A stretch of DNA of 64,000 bases from Lutraria lutraria (Eukaryota > Mollusca > Bivalvia > Venerida > Mactridae): positions 6,446,840-6,510,839 of the forward strand of contig OZ026844.1 in the NCBI GenBank assembly GCA_964023205.1. The letters are read 5' to 3'. The notes under the pieces are model-generated. The model saw only the letters and a list, made by a program, of their open reading frames with translations, did not search any database and was not told the DNA's origin. Each line of letters starts with the position of its first letter. The first letter of the stretch is position 1. The translations under genes were made by a program, and so were the position numbers. This document shows, one piece after another, positions 22,819 to 36,300 of the stretch.

Positions 22819-22928
22819 CTTGTTTCTTCCTGGCCAGAAATCTCGGCTGTCATAGCCAACAAAACCAGACCAAAAACCGCTGCTACAGCGAGTTTCATTG
22901 TTGCGTTAGGTTTTCCGTCAAATTAACA
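22819..22928 (-). CDS. Signal-peptide exon of secreted-peptide precursor, copy C
   Basis: ATG is at 22898, with 26 codons starting MKLAVAAVFGLVLLAM and ending EISGQEET, then donor AAG|gtgagt at 22819. The acceptor (ccgtagcag) lies at 22929. The intron to the cassette exon at 22504-22575 is about 240 bp. The 5' UTR 'tttgacggaaaacctaa' is shared with copy B. No first exon was identified further right. Confidence 0.6.
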
Positions 22929-22999
22929 CTGCTACGGATAAGACAAAATACATGGTTTTAAACTTGAAATTGATATCTTAGTTAAGGTATCTCTATGTA

Positions 23000-25670
23000 A
23001 TGTCGTCATGTTTGTAGATTTGGAGAGCGAAGTCAAGTACATTTTGTATAATGAAATGTGTAGTAAACACTTGCCAAAATTTAAACGCAAATGCTAGAGA
23101 CTTATTGTATGTCCCTGAAATATTACTCTAGAAATGTACAAAATAAAATTGTTCGCATAATTATAAAAAATATCTTGATTACTAGTAATATAGATATCAT
23201 GTTTAGCTTTGTTATATGTCAGTATTAATATGCATATACATGATTTAAAAACAAAAACTATTAAAATGTATATATTGTTTGAAACTAAAACAAAGTACTT
23301 GATTCTAGAGATTGGATATGAACTCTGACTTATTTAATGCATTCGCTTTTATAAGAAATATATATATTTATTATATATAAATATAAATGTTTAAATTCTC
23401 ACAGCTACTTTGACAAGTCTGTCGTTTTTATTTTTGCTTGAATGAAAGTTACGTCGAAAATACATAATAACATCGTTCATTATAAAAATGTACACACGTA
23501 CTTCAATGGAAATATAATAATGGTAATTTTACTAACCTTCCAATGTCTAATTTTGGGATCTTACAGAGCTTGGTACTAAGATCCTGGTGAAAATGGTACA
23601 AAAAGAATAACACCATGCAGTCAAAAGGTCATGCCTTTTAACACTACATTGCATTCGGAAATTGACCATTGTAATAGAGGCAAATAAAAGGAATTCAAAG
23701 GCGAAGTTTACAATCTCGTAAGCGTCATTGTGACCTACGTACTCGTGTGACATACGAAAACACTTTATTGCATAGTACAGTATCATTTATAAATGAAATA
23801 TAAATACCTTAGATGTGTTCTCAACAGTGAAGTGAAAATCTTTAAATCTTAATTACAGAAAAGTTTTCACTACGTTACTGACACTATAGAAAGTTTTCTA
23901 CATGTCTAAAGGCTTAACATTGTTTTTGTTTATAATCATAACAAAGATTGAAGTAAGTTTTTACCATAATTACCCGTAATTTAAAGGCGATTTGTAGATT
24001 GTAAAAGAACACAATTCTGAGTGACATATACGAGCGAGTACAACATTTTTAAACTTAGATATTTCAACACCTTGTTTGTAAAGATATATATATTATACCT
24101 TTATTACCTCCAATGCTGGAGAGCTCATACAAATATTTAATGTATCACAGTTAAATAAATACATTATGCTCACATCATAGAGAATAATGTACATGTACAA
24201 AGAAAACAGGAGCACAATGATACATCTAAAACACACATTACATCATCAATTATGATCTTTTTGTCGTCTTTAACATAAAAATGATTGAACTGCATTTTAA
24301 GTAATAGTTAATTTGTACAAGTGCCCTCACAGCATACTCAATCACCTAATTCACACTAATTCTTTTTCACATTATTTTAGGATGCATCTCAAATGTACAT
24401 TGTGGTCCGGACAGTATAATTACAATTTCTAACAAACTTCATGTCTACATAGATTGTAGTAGCAAATGTTTGATTAATATAGTATTTCATCTTTAACAAT
24501 TATTGTCATTATGCTTTATAAATTATACTTTAGTATAATTTATATCAGTTGGCAATATCCGACTAATGTACCAAAATTTTAATACATTTTTAGTACGAAG
24601 GGGTTCGTTAATATGTTCCCCTTCAAATCGTGCTTTTGATATCAATACGGGTACGACGGGTATCAATTACTTTAATTACGGGAAGCAAACACAAGTTTCA
24701 TATAAATATAATTCATCAAGGTATACGGGTAGCGCTAGGTTTATATATAAAACATTTACTTCCTGCTTATACCATTATATTATCTAATTACCTAAATACC
24801 AAGTTGTAAGTTACATTCCATTCGTCGCAATTACCCGAATGGTTCTTAACGTACGATCAAAATTATTACAAACTTATTCGTATAATACACGTTTATGGAT
24901 AAATGTTAAATCATTTTTTGGATTAAAATATTACACTGAAATCATGAGATTTTATTCCGTGAAATCCATTCTTTTACTCGGCTTTATTTGTAAGTATTAC
25001 TTTTATTTTTAATCATCTAATTGTAACAATTCCTCTACAACTTTTTATTACTTTTTTTTACATTAAACTGAAAAGTTTATCTGAGTACATGTATTTGTGT
25101 ATTTACACATGCTGGTTGTGTAATTTTCTTTACTCACGGATTAGTAAACGAATGATTTCTAATGAGTGAATTATTTTTTACATCCAAATTCTGAAAGAGG
25201 AGCCATTTTTACTCCATTTTGAAATTAAACAGGACTGTTTTAGAGACATACTTGACTGGAATGGGTATTTCTCACAAATATCCCAATAGCGCACTGTATG
25301 ACCATTATACACGTACATTGTTTAGATATTAAAATAAGTTTATGACATTTTTGCAAGTTTTAAAATGTAGTAAAAATTATAAACCAAAGTAAACATCGAC
25401 CTGGACTGATGCCTTTTATACCTTATCAAAATTAATGATTATGTATTTAACATTACATTGCTGGTGTTTTATAGTGCGTGACAATAAAGATCATTATCAC
25501 CAGGTGGTGGTATTAAACGTTACGACTGGTTGATCTAAAACTTATACACTGAAGTTGTATAAATCAAACTAATATCTTGTATGTACACATCATGCACGAT
25601 CATGTATGACTTGAACTGTTATTTTTCGAATATGAAGGAACATTAAAACATGCGTAACATTCAGTGACCC
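23000..25670. other. Intergenic, AT-rich; upstream region of copy C
   Basis: It holds the duplicated intron block (23560-23880) and a possible minus-strand LINE 3' end at about 24090-24135 ('gagctctccagcattggaggtaataaaggta' on the minus strand). No gene was seen. Confidence 0.4.
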
Positions 25671-25671
25671 A

Positions 25672-25868
25672 CCTCCGTGGTCGAGTGGTTAAAGTAGCTG
25701 ACTTCAAATCATTATAATCTCTCACTGATAGAGGGTCGTGGGTTCGAGCCCAGCTACCGACCTCGTCCCTTAATGTGAGAAAGTAGGCAGTTGTTTACGT
25801 TAGATAGGAGTCTAGTACTGGTTCCCAGGAACGATGGTTCGATGAACTGTCCGCCTCATAAGACTCAA
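25672..25868 (+). repeat. tRNA-derived SINE (Leu/Ser-like head) with conserved tail
   Basis: The A box 'gtggtcgagtggttaaagt', a long variable arm and the B box 'gtgggttcgagccc' form a type-II tRNA-like head. The tail 'tctagtactggttcccaggaacgatggttcgatgaactgtccgcctcata' is shared with 21405-21490. The composition matches SINEs that are widespread in bivalves. Confidence 0.7.
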
Positions 25869-26409
25869 ATGAACAAACAAAACGTAAAATTCAGTGAAAT
25901 ATAGCAATTCTGCAGTTTATGAAATATTACTTCGGGAAAATTGAGACACGGTGTCCTCGCCACCTAGGCAATTTAACAAATACATGTATAACCATTGTAG
26001 CGGGGTAAATAACGAAAAAATAGTGCAAATTGTCATACAAGCATCAAATTTTGCACACATGATGGGAATGATATGTAGAAACGATTTAGGGTGTGTGCCA
26101 AAGTTCAAGTGCCTCGATTCAAGATGGCCGCCAAGTTTTCAAAATGGCCGCCAAATATATTTTCAATCACAGAAATTGTTATCAAAAATCTCAATACCAA
26201 TGGATTATACTATCTTAGCTCGTTTTCATAACATGCCTAGTATGTTTATACATACATATAAGTAAATTCAAACGAATTTTGTAAAATGCCCCCCCCCCAC
26301 CTCTAATTGTAGTGATACATATATCGTGACCCATTTGCCTTAGTGCTATTTTAGGCATACATTAGTTAATTGTTACAGGAAAGAAGTCATTCGGATTTAT
26401 TGTGAGGAG

Positions 26410-28480
26410 GGCTGCATACCGATATGGACATTACATTCCAAGTCTTTTTGTCCTTTCCAAGGAGAGCCGACACGGTGTCACACCCGGTAAATGCGTTATA
26501 AAATCGAAGAACTTATATAACTTTTTGCCCAATTGTTTCGACAATTTCATGCGTCGGAAACCAACTGAAGTCTTTTGTTTTACCAAACTCCATCCAAAAA
26601 GTGCCAGTATTGATTTTTTTGAAAATAGACACTGAAAGAACAATAATGTCTGTGTCAGAATCCCTCACCACGTGCTTTTTCAAGTCGTTATCCACAGTGT
26701 GTTTCATATGCAAAATATCCTAGTGACACCATCTTCATGGGTGCACGAGGTCAATATAGTTACGTAGTGCTCAGTGTTGCTAATCATATTTTGGTCTTTC
26801 GTCCCAAATATAGCACCAGGTGCTTTAATCTGTAGCCAAATTCAATAGCTCCGTTGTGTTATTATCCATCTTTAAAAAGTAGTTGCTTGAAATTTTGTTC
26901 GAATCCTTTACAAACAACTGTTTATACCTGATCAACGAGCGGTTCTTGTCCTTGCTTTTAAATAGGAAGATAAAGATCGAACACATTCTATTCGAGAGTG
27001 TCTTAGAAAACAGCATCCAGGAATTGGCACAAAACATATGTAATGTAGCCATCAAACGTTATCGCAGCCCCCAAAGTACTAATATTTATAAATGAAGCGC
27101 CGTCAAAAATCAGAGCATCGGCAAGAAGTTCGTCTACTGGGATTGTCGCGTTTTGTTCGACTACTTGAACGAGTTGCGACTTAGTTCGAATATTCAAAAT
27201 GCCATTGTTTGAAAGTCAATAAGGTTAAGCTTGATCTTCGTGCTTCAAAAAATCATTCAAATCGCACTGACGATTTTGGCAAGACATAAAACGACGTGAA
27301 AAAAAGATCACAGTTTGCTTTCAATGTTACTGAAGATTTCACTCCCCAGACTACATTCTTTAACTTTTTACTAGATACATACACCTTGTGTCTTTATTGG
27401 AAAATAAAGGTATAATAAAATATTAAAGTCATATCAAGTTAATGAATAAGGACCCGAACGAATATAATATATGTTGTCTAATGCGAAAATAAAGGGAACA
27501 AGTTTGTTTAGAACTTTATAGTACAAAATTTGCTTCTCTACATGATCGGACAAATATATGTGTCATTATCTGAGTGCAAGAAACTGGTTCCAAAACTGAA
27601 TCTGAGAACTTATTGTTCCCGTATGTCAGACCAGACTTCAATCGAGAGACACTGAAGTTCAGAACGGTTTCAGATTTATCCCGTATATTCACCAAATATT
27701 AATTTATATAGAGCACACACTGTGGTCGGGTGGGCAGGTCGTGTTCTAGAAGCAACATCAATGGTAGCGATATTGGCAACCGTAAGTGTCGATATCCACC
27801 CACAAAATAATACCAAGAACTTTCAGAGGCACCATTCTAACGTACAAACCACCAAACATAACAACGAACTTTGGACATTGCCACTGAATTTGTTTGGCAA
27901 TAGCGAACAAAGAAACTTGACATATATTAGGGAAATTGGTGGCTTCCCGGACCTTATCTATGGAATGTTTTATGATAGCAACGGAATGAGCTTGCTCATG
28001 TAAGATGGGTAAGAGAGCATTCAGCGATAGTTGAAACGAGGACGCCCGCTTTTTATTGGCATGGAAAGCCGCCCAAGACATGCAATCAAAACTTTTTGAA
28101 GGCATTGATATTCAAAGTTTCATATTTTGTTTGATGATGCTGGTCTGCATATCAAGTTATCAGGCAATGGAGATGGTGGATCAGTTTTTGAAAAGTATGC
28201 TGGAATTATACTTGTGTATTGTTCGGGTATAGATGGTACCCCCATTGATGCGGGCTTATCGCCAATGTACAAACGTGGTTGTTTTTCACCGTCAACCTTC
28301 TTATAGGTATTTTGAAATAATGAAATGCCTGTCCCATGAAATGATGATTTTGACGTAGTGGAGCAACATTTGTTATCAATATTATGTTGTGAAGAGTCCA
28401 TGGTGTAGCATTGGTGAACATACTACTGCTGTACAACTGCTCATCCAAACATTGTGGAAATTTCAAGGACACGGTTATAT
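26410..28480 (-). pseudogene. Decayed copy of a multicopy XPG/PIN-like uncharacterised protein
   Basis: Read leftward from about 28480, broken frames give recognisable blocks in the usual order. These are SSFHGTGISLFQ (about 28340), YTSIIPAYFSKTDPP (about 28190), a long piece with CMSWAAFHANKK and VSLFAIAKQIQWQCPKFV then MFGGL (28105-27758), LADALIFDGASFI (about 27120), RDSDTDIIVLSVSIF with INTGTFWMEFG (26713-26513), and GCDTVSALLGKDKKTW (about 26480-26430, in another frame). This order and the paired acidic motifs (DTD...GCDT) match a large family of unnamed proteins present in many copies in mollusc and cnidarian genomes; a link to XPG/PIN nucleases is my inference from the motifs. Many stops and frameshifts show it is dead. 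An insertion of about 500 bp of unclear sequence lies near 27200-27720. Confidence 0.6.
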
Positions 28481-28489
28481 TATGTATAT

Positions 28490-31400
28490 ATACCCCACTG
28501 AAACAAGATATCAATTAGATGTCGTTTCCTTGTCTACACAAAATCAAAAGGCCAATGTAACTAGTAAATGGTGGTTCATTTGTCTAGAAATGAAGATTGA
28601 CATGCACGATGAATACCTTGATGACAGTTATAGTTATAGCAAAGGAAACTTGGAGTTGCACTATTCCATAATGTACCTTACTCACTAATGCAAGAAATGG
28701 TTTGGGTACTGATTTCAAATGACTTCTGATACGAAATTACAAATGGACCACTGACTTTGTTTTCATGGTCAATCATACGTCCACGTACCATTTGTAGTCT
28801 TTGCTAAATAAAATGGGTCATAACAATGCAGGACCTATATTTTTCTTCAAAGTTAATAAGACTTTCTTACCGCATTGATACGGTTCTAATTCAGGAACTT
28901 AGCACGAACTTCTCTCATTTAATCGAGTTCTGTGAGTGTACGTTGGATGTTTCAGTGTCTGTTCATAGATGCCTGCAGACAGTTGAACCATGACACTCAT
29001 CCGACAAAGTCGGTGTTTCGAATATGTATGTAACTAGTTCACCAAATGCTTTTTTCTCGAATGCCGTGTATTCGACCGAATTCTCATTACGCTTTGTATT
29101 GCACGCTTTTTCTGTTACTAAGAGATGCAATGCTATTAATGCTATTTCATTTCAAGAGCGTCATCATAATCGGCACTGTGTTTAGCCAATAAATTGGATG
29201 TTTTGGCACACTCATTGATGTATCGGTATTCGATGACTGGTCATATCAAGTTCATCAATTTATACATTTAAAAACTAAACCATAATTATTATTTACTTGA
29301 ATAAATCCAGTGTATAAAGCCTATTGCCAGTGATTTGAAACAAATAGCATATTTGGTTGGCCTTCTATAAACCAATATTACACGTAGTTTAAAAGTTTTT
29401 GAACAACGATATAAACTCTTCTGTATTAGACATTTGCGATTTAAGACGGTGACGGTGTTGAACTTCGGATTAAATTAAAGGGGTCGTCTCACATTTATAA
29501 TGAAAATGAATCACATTGGAGTACATTTACAGAATTAAACTGATTTGCTTTTCTCCGGCACACACGATCCGGCGAATATTTACTACCGTGGTAGCACTTT
29601 CCCGACGATGTCTTCATATTGTTCCTACTGATTTATAACACTCGTGTGGGTTATTATATACCTCGGACCAAGTGCGTTTTAGATATTTCGCTTGAAAATC
29701 TATGCCTGTTTCAATTTCGTAAAATCTTCCATGACTTTTTTGCCCCCACACACTGCAATACCTTTCGACTGAGGATATTTTTTAACACAGGCAAATAATT
29801 CGCATGTACATACTATTCATTAGACCAATAAATCTAACTGCATACGAAGTCGCATGTCTGTTATTTCCACAGATATCAAATGCGAACAGCAAAACAGTAG
29901 ATCTACATGTACCTTCAATATTTACGCAAAAACACATGACGAAATGTATTTAGTTCTAATCTAATATCAGTGTAATTTTACGATTCCTTTTTCGGCTGAT
30001 TACATCTAGAACAGGTTCAGAGTCCAGCTGTTTTTCAGTGTAAACATTTAGTCCTAAGCTTGACAATCTACTTGTTGTCATAGTGTTTCTGGTGTAGCAT
30101 ATTAATAAACCATCGCTCAGCTGTAGCTGTAGATACTAGTGAATACACAGAGCACCATGTGTACGTACGGACGGGTACAAATCTCGGTTTGTAGCCTTCA
30201 ATTTTCTAGACGAAGTTTAGTCATGGGTATGACGTTAAGTTTCCCTATTTTGTCTCCAAGTAGGAAAAGGTAGCTCAGTTTCTTTAATGTGGCGCATTAA
30301 ACCAAACCGCTGAGCATCATTCAGATGTCCTATAATATAATATTATGATGCGTATATTTAGGTATGTTGTTATCATTGTCAGGGTACACTACAACTATAA
30401 ATAGCCTAGATTCGTGATCATTTTGAATTAATTTACTTGTATTTTGTTCATTAACAAATTTTGATTTTAACAATATGACAAATACAGACGTAAGTAGTTT
30501 TGTTCATGAATGTGCATTTCTGTTTACGATTACATTCTCATAGAATCAGCTTAGAGCTTTTGAGTATGTACCAAATTAGGAGTCACTTGAAAATGCAAAG
30601 TCGCCCGATGCCAGTGACGGGAAAGAGCCACGTTGACGACAGGTACCTGGTAGACTCAGGCGACAGCAGAAACGCCCTCTGGCAGAATAAATTCGGGACA
30701 ACCAAGAGTCGTATAACATATTCATTACAAAAAGTACCGAAATTGATGCGTATACTCGGTTTGGTTCTAGTTCTTATGAAAATGAATAAAATTGTAAATT
30801 AAACATTTTTTTGAGTGCACATGCAAAACACAATAATTAGTAACACTTGCCCTATACAATAGTAGGTATCAATAATTTTGAGATGACCCCCGAATTTAAT
30901 CCCAAATCCGATGTCCACCACCGTCACCGTCTTAAACCGCAAATGTCTATTTGGAACTACATTTTAACAATTAGCCTTAAAATTACTATAAATGAATACT
31001 GCAGGGAACCGTGCCTCGGATGTTTACAGTGTCCAATGTTCGTTAGATAGTCCGTATCATGAAACCCGCTGATAGACTAAAATGAAATCAAACATCAAAA
31101 TCCGAGGCACGGTTTCATAGATAAACATGTCTGCTAAAACATACTGAAAACGCAAGAGGCATTTTAAAAATGCAGGTGTGTACAAACCTAAACTTGCAAC
31201 ACTACTGATTAATTGAACGAAGTGTGTTCAACTTATTTTAATAAATGAAATGTAGTGTCACGTACCACCGACGCACGCATTTTGACTTCTGTGACAGACG
31301 GATATTTATCTACTCGATGTAAACTCTAAAGCAAACTTTGAACCTAATGTCTACAATGAACATTGAAGTTGTCTTGTGGTATCATCAACATTTCATTTGA

Positions 31401-32300
31401 CGGATTGAACATGATGAACTCAACCTTCAGAATTTAGCCACTCCAATAACCTACGTTGGAACCATTGACCTTAACAACTGTCAAAAATATATTTTAATAT
31501 ACCACAGTTTGGTTATAAACCCCATTATTTACGATAAGAATGATATTATGCATAAACGATGGATAACAATGTGTTTTCACGCCTTTTATACACGACATAC
31601 AGCCTTGAGACAGTGGGTTCGAATCCGAGCGTGACCACAGCGTTCCTGACTAGGTACACGTTGGCACACGGTCTTAAATTAACCCCGACACATGTAGGCA
31701 TCATCATACCAAGTTTGGTGCTTGTATGAAAATTTGCACTAATTTGTCGAAAAGTACGCTTTATTTATCCCGCTATAGCAACCACTTGAACAATAGACGT
31801 CTCGTATTTCTGGATATATCGAAGATATGTTATACAAAATCTCTGCTTACGTGCCGGTATATAAATACCATTTTCTGTCAAGCCATGATTCTCAATTTGC
31901 AATATAGCTACTTTATGTTATTGAAAGCCAGGAGCATCTGCGGTTGAGGGTTATGGTATTTTACAAGTGGCCACTAGCTACTCACCGCTATGAGCTCGAA
32001 TCCCATCTAGGCTTTATAAATTCAACAAAAGATGGTAATGCTCAGCCAGCTTATAGAATGGACGTTGGTGGTTTTAACCAGATGTAAACATTGGGTTATT
32101 CCTCCTGTTAAAGCTAGAACTCGCCAAATGATCCTGGTTTGTGGTGCCAGTTTTACCCCAATGAAAGAAATAGGGTAAGCCACAAAGAACATTCAAGCGG
32201 TTACCATTTAGATACATGTATTTTCATTTTGATCTTTATAGACGCACATAAAGAACATAAACTACACAAAAGATGCTCATTTATACACTATGCAAACAAT
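28490..32300. other. Intergenic region with short inverted repeats
   Basis: It contains an inverted pair, 29427-29490 and 30880-30949 (shared 'tagacatttgcg', 'ttaagacggtgacggtg'). A short hairpin has arms 31005-31020 and 31101-31116 ('accgtgcctcgga'). A B-box-like 'gggttcgaatccgag' lies at about 31616. A frame at 30500-30802 shows no domain. Confidence 0.45.
31595..31700 (+). repeat. Possible tRNA-derived retroposon piece
   Basis: Only a B-box-like 'gtgggttcgaatcc' is clear; the A box is weak. Confidence 0.3.
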
Positions 32301-32735
32301 TAATAAACCGCTTCATTTAAATTGCAGTATGTTCAAAATGGCCCGATATCGTGGATGGACAGGTAAACGAACAGCCTTTCACAAGGGGTAAGTGGTTCAA
32401 TTTTTGTGTTGAGACACAAGAAATAAAATGTTTCGTTAATTAAAAAAAAAATTGCAATTAGCTTTCAATGCATTCCAATAATGCGTGTCAAATATAATTT
32501 AAAAAACATCAACTATTAAATGTAAAGATGATCTTGATTTCTGATATTGAGGTCGTGTGTTTGTTTGAATCCCGCTATTCATTCGAGTTTACCAAGTCTT
32601 CACAATTAAGAATATACGCGATTATTGGTAGATACCTATAGTAATAAATGTTAAATGTCAATCATTATTAATCACCAGATCTATTTGAAACAACCACGAC
32701 GGAGCCAAACAGAACGTATTGCATTATTGGAATTA

Positions 32736-32800
32736 AAACTGGTTCCCGTTGACTCTGTCTGCACGGTTGGTGCACGGCAACATTTAACAGAAACCAGTTT
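32736..32800. repeat. Small hairpin related to 14536-14606
   Basis: The left arm 'aaactggttcccgtt' and right arm 'aacagaaaccagttt' pair with two mismatches around a short loop. Confidence 0.45.
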
Positions 32801-33217
32801 ATTAAATCTCAGCTTTCAGTGGTTGTACTATTATGTCGAATTAATGTTAGGATTTATATTTCGACCAATGACAACACAGTATTTTTCAAATTTGTCCACC
32901 GGTTAAATATTTGTTAATGTTTGTTATCGCTGGTTTTATCATGCCGAGCGAGCCATCAAAGTAAAGAAATATAATGGCCACTCTTCACCGAAAATCGCCT
33001 AGCCAAATAAATTACCTAACCTATTGGTCCTATGCATGTAGTTCCCTGGAAGTTTTTTTCTATAAAAATAACAATACAAAACCGTTCGATGATTTTTAAT
33101 CGGTTACTGAATTTTAAAAGAAACTGATCATCGGACGTTCGAGCTGTAAGCCGAGGAATCGAATTACTCTTGACAAGTTCATAACCCAACAAATTATTTG
33201 TATCGTTATACATACAG

Positions 33218-33374
33218 GTCCAGCGCTAACAACAAAGACACAGTTACAGACTTCCACCTCAGTTCCGCAACGAACTGTCACAACGACACCAAAACCTGAA
33301 CAGGAAATTAGTGTCGCGAGACTTCTGTCATCAATTATACGGAATCTCACCGAAGCAACTCGAAAACGATTCGT
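33218..33374 (+). CDS. Upstream ectodomain exon of the receptor (alternative: terminal exon)
   Basis: The acceptor is 'tatacatacag' and the frame is open from GT|CCA onward. It includes TTKTQLQTSTSVPQRTVTTT and ARLLSSIIRNLTEATRKRF. The donor CGT|gtaaga at 33375 gives phase 2, matching the next exon at 34372. If that donor is not used, the frame stops three bases later (TAA at 33376), so this could instead be the last exon of another gene. Confidence 0.45.
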
Positions 33375-36300
33375 GTAAGAAATTTGTAAACCTTTCAAAA
33401 TTTGGCATCGAATCAACACAGAAGATTGACAAAAATCATAGTAGCATATCTTGTGGTCCATAATTATACTAAATGATTAAGCTGAATATATCTGAGGAAG
33501 GAAGATTATATTTATTCCCATGGCCAGTTCAAGGGTCTATTTCGAGCAAACTATGAGCAAAAATGTTCAGATAATTTGAAAAAAAAGTTGTTTTATGTTC
33601 TTTTCTTGGAAAAGCAAATATTGTATTGCTAGTATTTTAAGTAGTGATTTGTTGCAGTTCAAATACATATATTTTGTGTTCATTTTAAATCGTTAATGAT
33701 CATCTCAATCGATTAAATTATTACTTGTCCGAATTACGCTCATACTAACCTCTGTCAACGTCTGAAAAGTAGTCCGGCTTCACAATGACAGACGCGTGAT
33801 TTGAAAATGGTGACAACACCTCGAAAAGAAACCATAAAACAGATTGTTTTGTTTTGTTTATCTGAAAAGAATCGCATACGTAAACTAAATGATGGGAAAC
33901 TGACATCCGTGTCTGGTATCTCTTCGTTATATTAACCGTGTTTTGAATTTTTTACTTCGCAATTATTCCACTAAATTAGCTTTAAAGTTACAAGGTTAAA
34001 TAATTCCTAATGGCACAGCTTATAACGGAGCAACCTGGAGCGTTTTTCTAAAACGATATGACATATTTCATATTAAGACGCCAAACAAATAATTATAAAA
34101 TGTACAGAAAAGCATGTTTATTGATCAAAGTGTAGTTTGCCAAGAATCGTGGCATTGAGACGTTAATAGAGGTATGTGTGGATTGAAAAGAAACGACAAC
34201 TCTGGGTAGAGATTGGTTGTGTAGATCTATATCAACCAGTTATTAAGTGAAAATATTCATAAATCGTATACAACGCTATTTACATTTTATTGATCCAAAC
34301 CTATCGGTTATCATTTTCCTTTCATTACTTATTGCGGAAGTAATATATATTTTCATAAATTTAACTTGTAGCGTGTTTGATGCCTCGTATGAAGAAGTTG
34401 TTAAAATAGTGAATAACGAAGGACGTTGCGGTAAGTGTCTGATTAAACGCAAATACTTATAAACATTGCATTAATTCGATGGCTGACTAAGATACATCGT
34501 ACTTGTGCAACGGAGCAAAATAGCATTTCAAAGCTCATAAATATACTTAAAAATATGACATCGTTTCACGTTCAAATTAAATTTATTTATTAAAGTGTTA
34601 TATAACATTGCTTTCATAACTTTATGGTGATTTTCCTTAAAATATTTTTGATAAAATCTGTCTCGGTAATTTAATAAAAATGACTTTTACAAGATATTAG
34701 AATAAAGTATTCCCTAACATTTATAATTCCACTGTTTAACGATATAAGTATTATTTTCTGAAGACATGTCCCGCTCGCCTTCACAAAAATATAAACAACA
34801 GTGTATTTTACATTGAACAATGCCGGATAAATCTTTGAAACAGCTTCATTTTGTTGTTATCTCCCTTTAATATCTATTTATAGTTTCTTATCAAAATTTA
34901 CAGTTCGCTTCCAATATTCATTATCTAAATTTAAATACTTAACTGGGTATGATTCTTATCACATACAAACAATAATTATGTCAATAATAGGAATGTCAGA
35001 GATAGTTCTAGATTTAAACAAACAAAGTGTGTTACTGTCAGCAAAACCTAAAATAGGTTTAAATTCATAAACAGAAATTATTCGTTATAATACGATGTAT
35101 CGTTTTTTCCTAGTGACAGAGAGTTCCGATGTTAAAACCTTAAGATGTAAGCTGTCGGGCAACAATATGTTGGTACAAATTGTAACAGACACACCTCATG
35201 TGTACGTGACTGTGAATCTAGACACCGATTCTGGAACTGATCCATTGGAAGATATAAAGAATTTCTGTCACGAAAAATTTCCGGATCCAACCTGTGCAGT
35301 ACCAATTTGTACACCCGCCAAATGTACAATACAGTCAACAACTTGTCCACCAGTAACTTGTAAAACAAAAACCACAGTGATATGTCCAAAATATTTATCT
35401 GAATGTTTTGAAAAACAACGAATACAGGATTTTTGTAAAACTCATTGCATTGGTTCAACAACCGCCGGACCAATGACAACAGACCAGAGCACGACCACCA
35501 ACAGTCAAGGGTTACCGTGTGACATGAAGGGACAGATAAGGCAGCCAACTGAATGTAAGATTATCGTCTATACACTAAAACTCCTGAAAACCGGTCTCAA
35601 TTCCTTCGGAAATTATCAAAAGTTCTCAGAAAACCGGACATTTAGGTCAGTCTGGAAGGGGTTCGATTTTCAGGGGATTTTATAATTCATCATTATATGA
35701 ACGATACAACTGGCGTCCATTTTCAAAAATCAAAATGAACGAAGTACGATGTGCGTCCATGAACTGATATTACAGAACAGATACTTTATTACTTGACGTG
35801 ATACATGGCTCATCATCATTAACATATACAAACTAAATAAATATATACATAATTAAAATGCGACATAGTAGTAAACATAAATAAGTAAGTAACAAAACAG
35901 AGGGGAAGGGAAATTAAATTTCTAAACTAACATTTATATCTAAGCTAAATGTGCAGACATATTTGATATCAAATATTATATAAACAACACGTCAATGAGA
36001 AGTGGACACTCATGCAAGCTGTACATTACCTACTAGTACATGCTTCTTTTAAAACAAAACCAGGTAAATAACTTTCTTGAAAATAGGTTTCAGGATTTTT
36101 AATCATTACAACATAATATAATTAAGCCTAGACCATACGAGACATGTATCACATTATGTAAGTCATTGAATGTTATATGTTTACAGGTGATGGACTACTG
36201 CCGATCATCGTTGCATGTATTGTGTCATTTATAGCTGGTGTTGGTATTTGCTTACTCGCCTTGTGTTTGATAGGACATTTCCGCGGAAGGTAAGTCACTT

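Noticed and set aside
25672..25760. Functional tRNA-Ser/Leu gene
   Set aside because: It is part of a SINE whose tail recurs at 21405-21490.
34247..34430. Open frame with a hydrophobic start as the first receptor exon
   Set aside because: It begins with GTG directly after an in-frame stop and has no ATG; an acceptor at 34370-34371 fits the frame and phase better.
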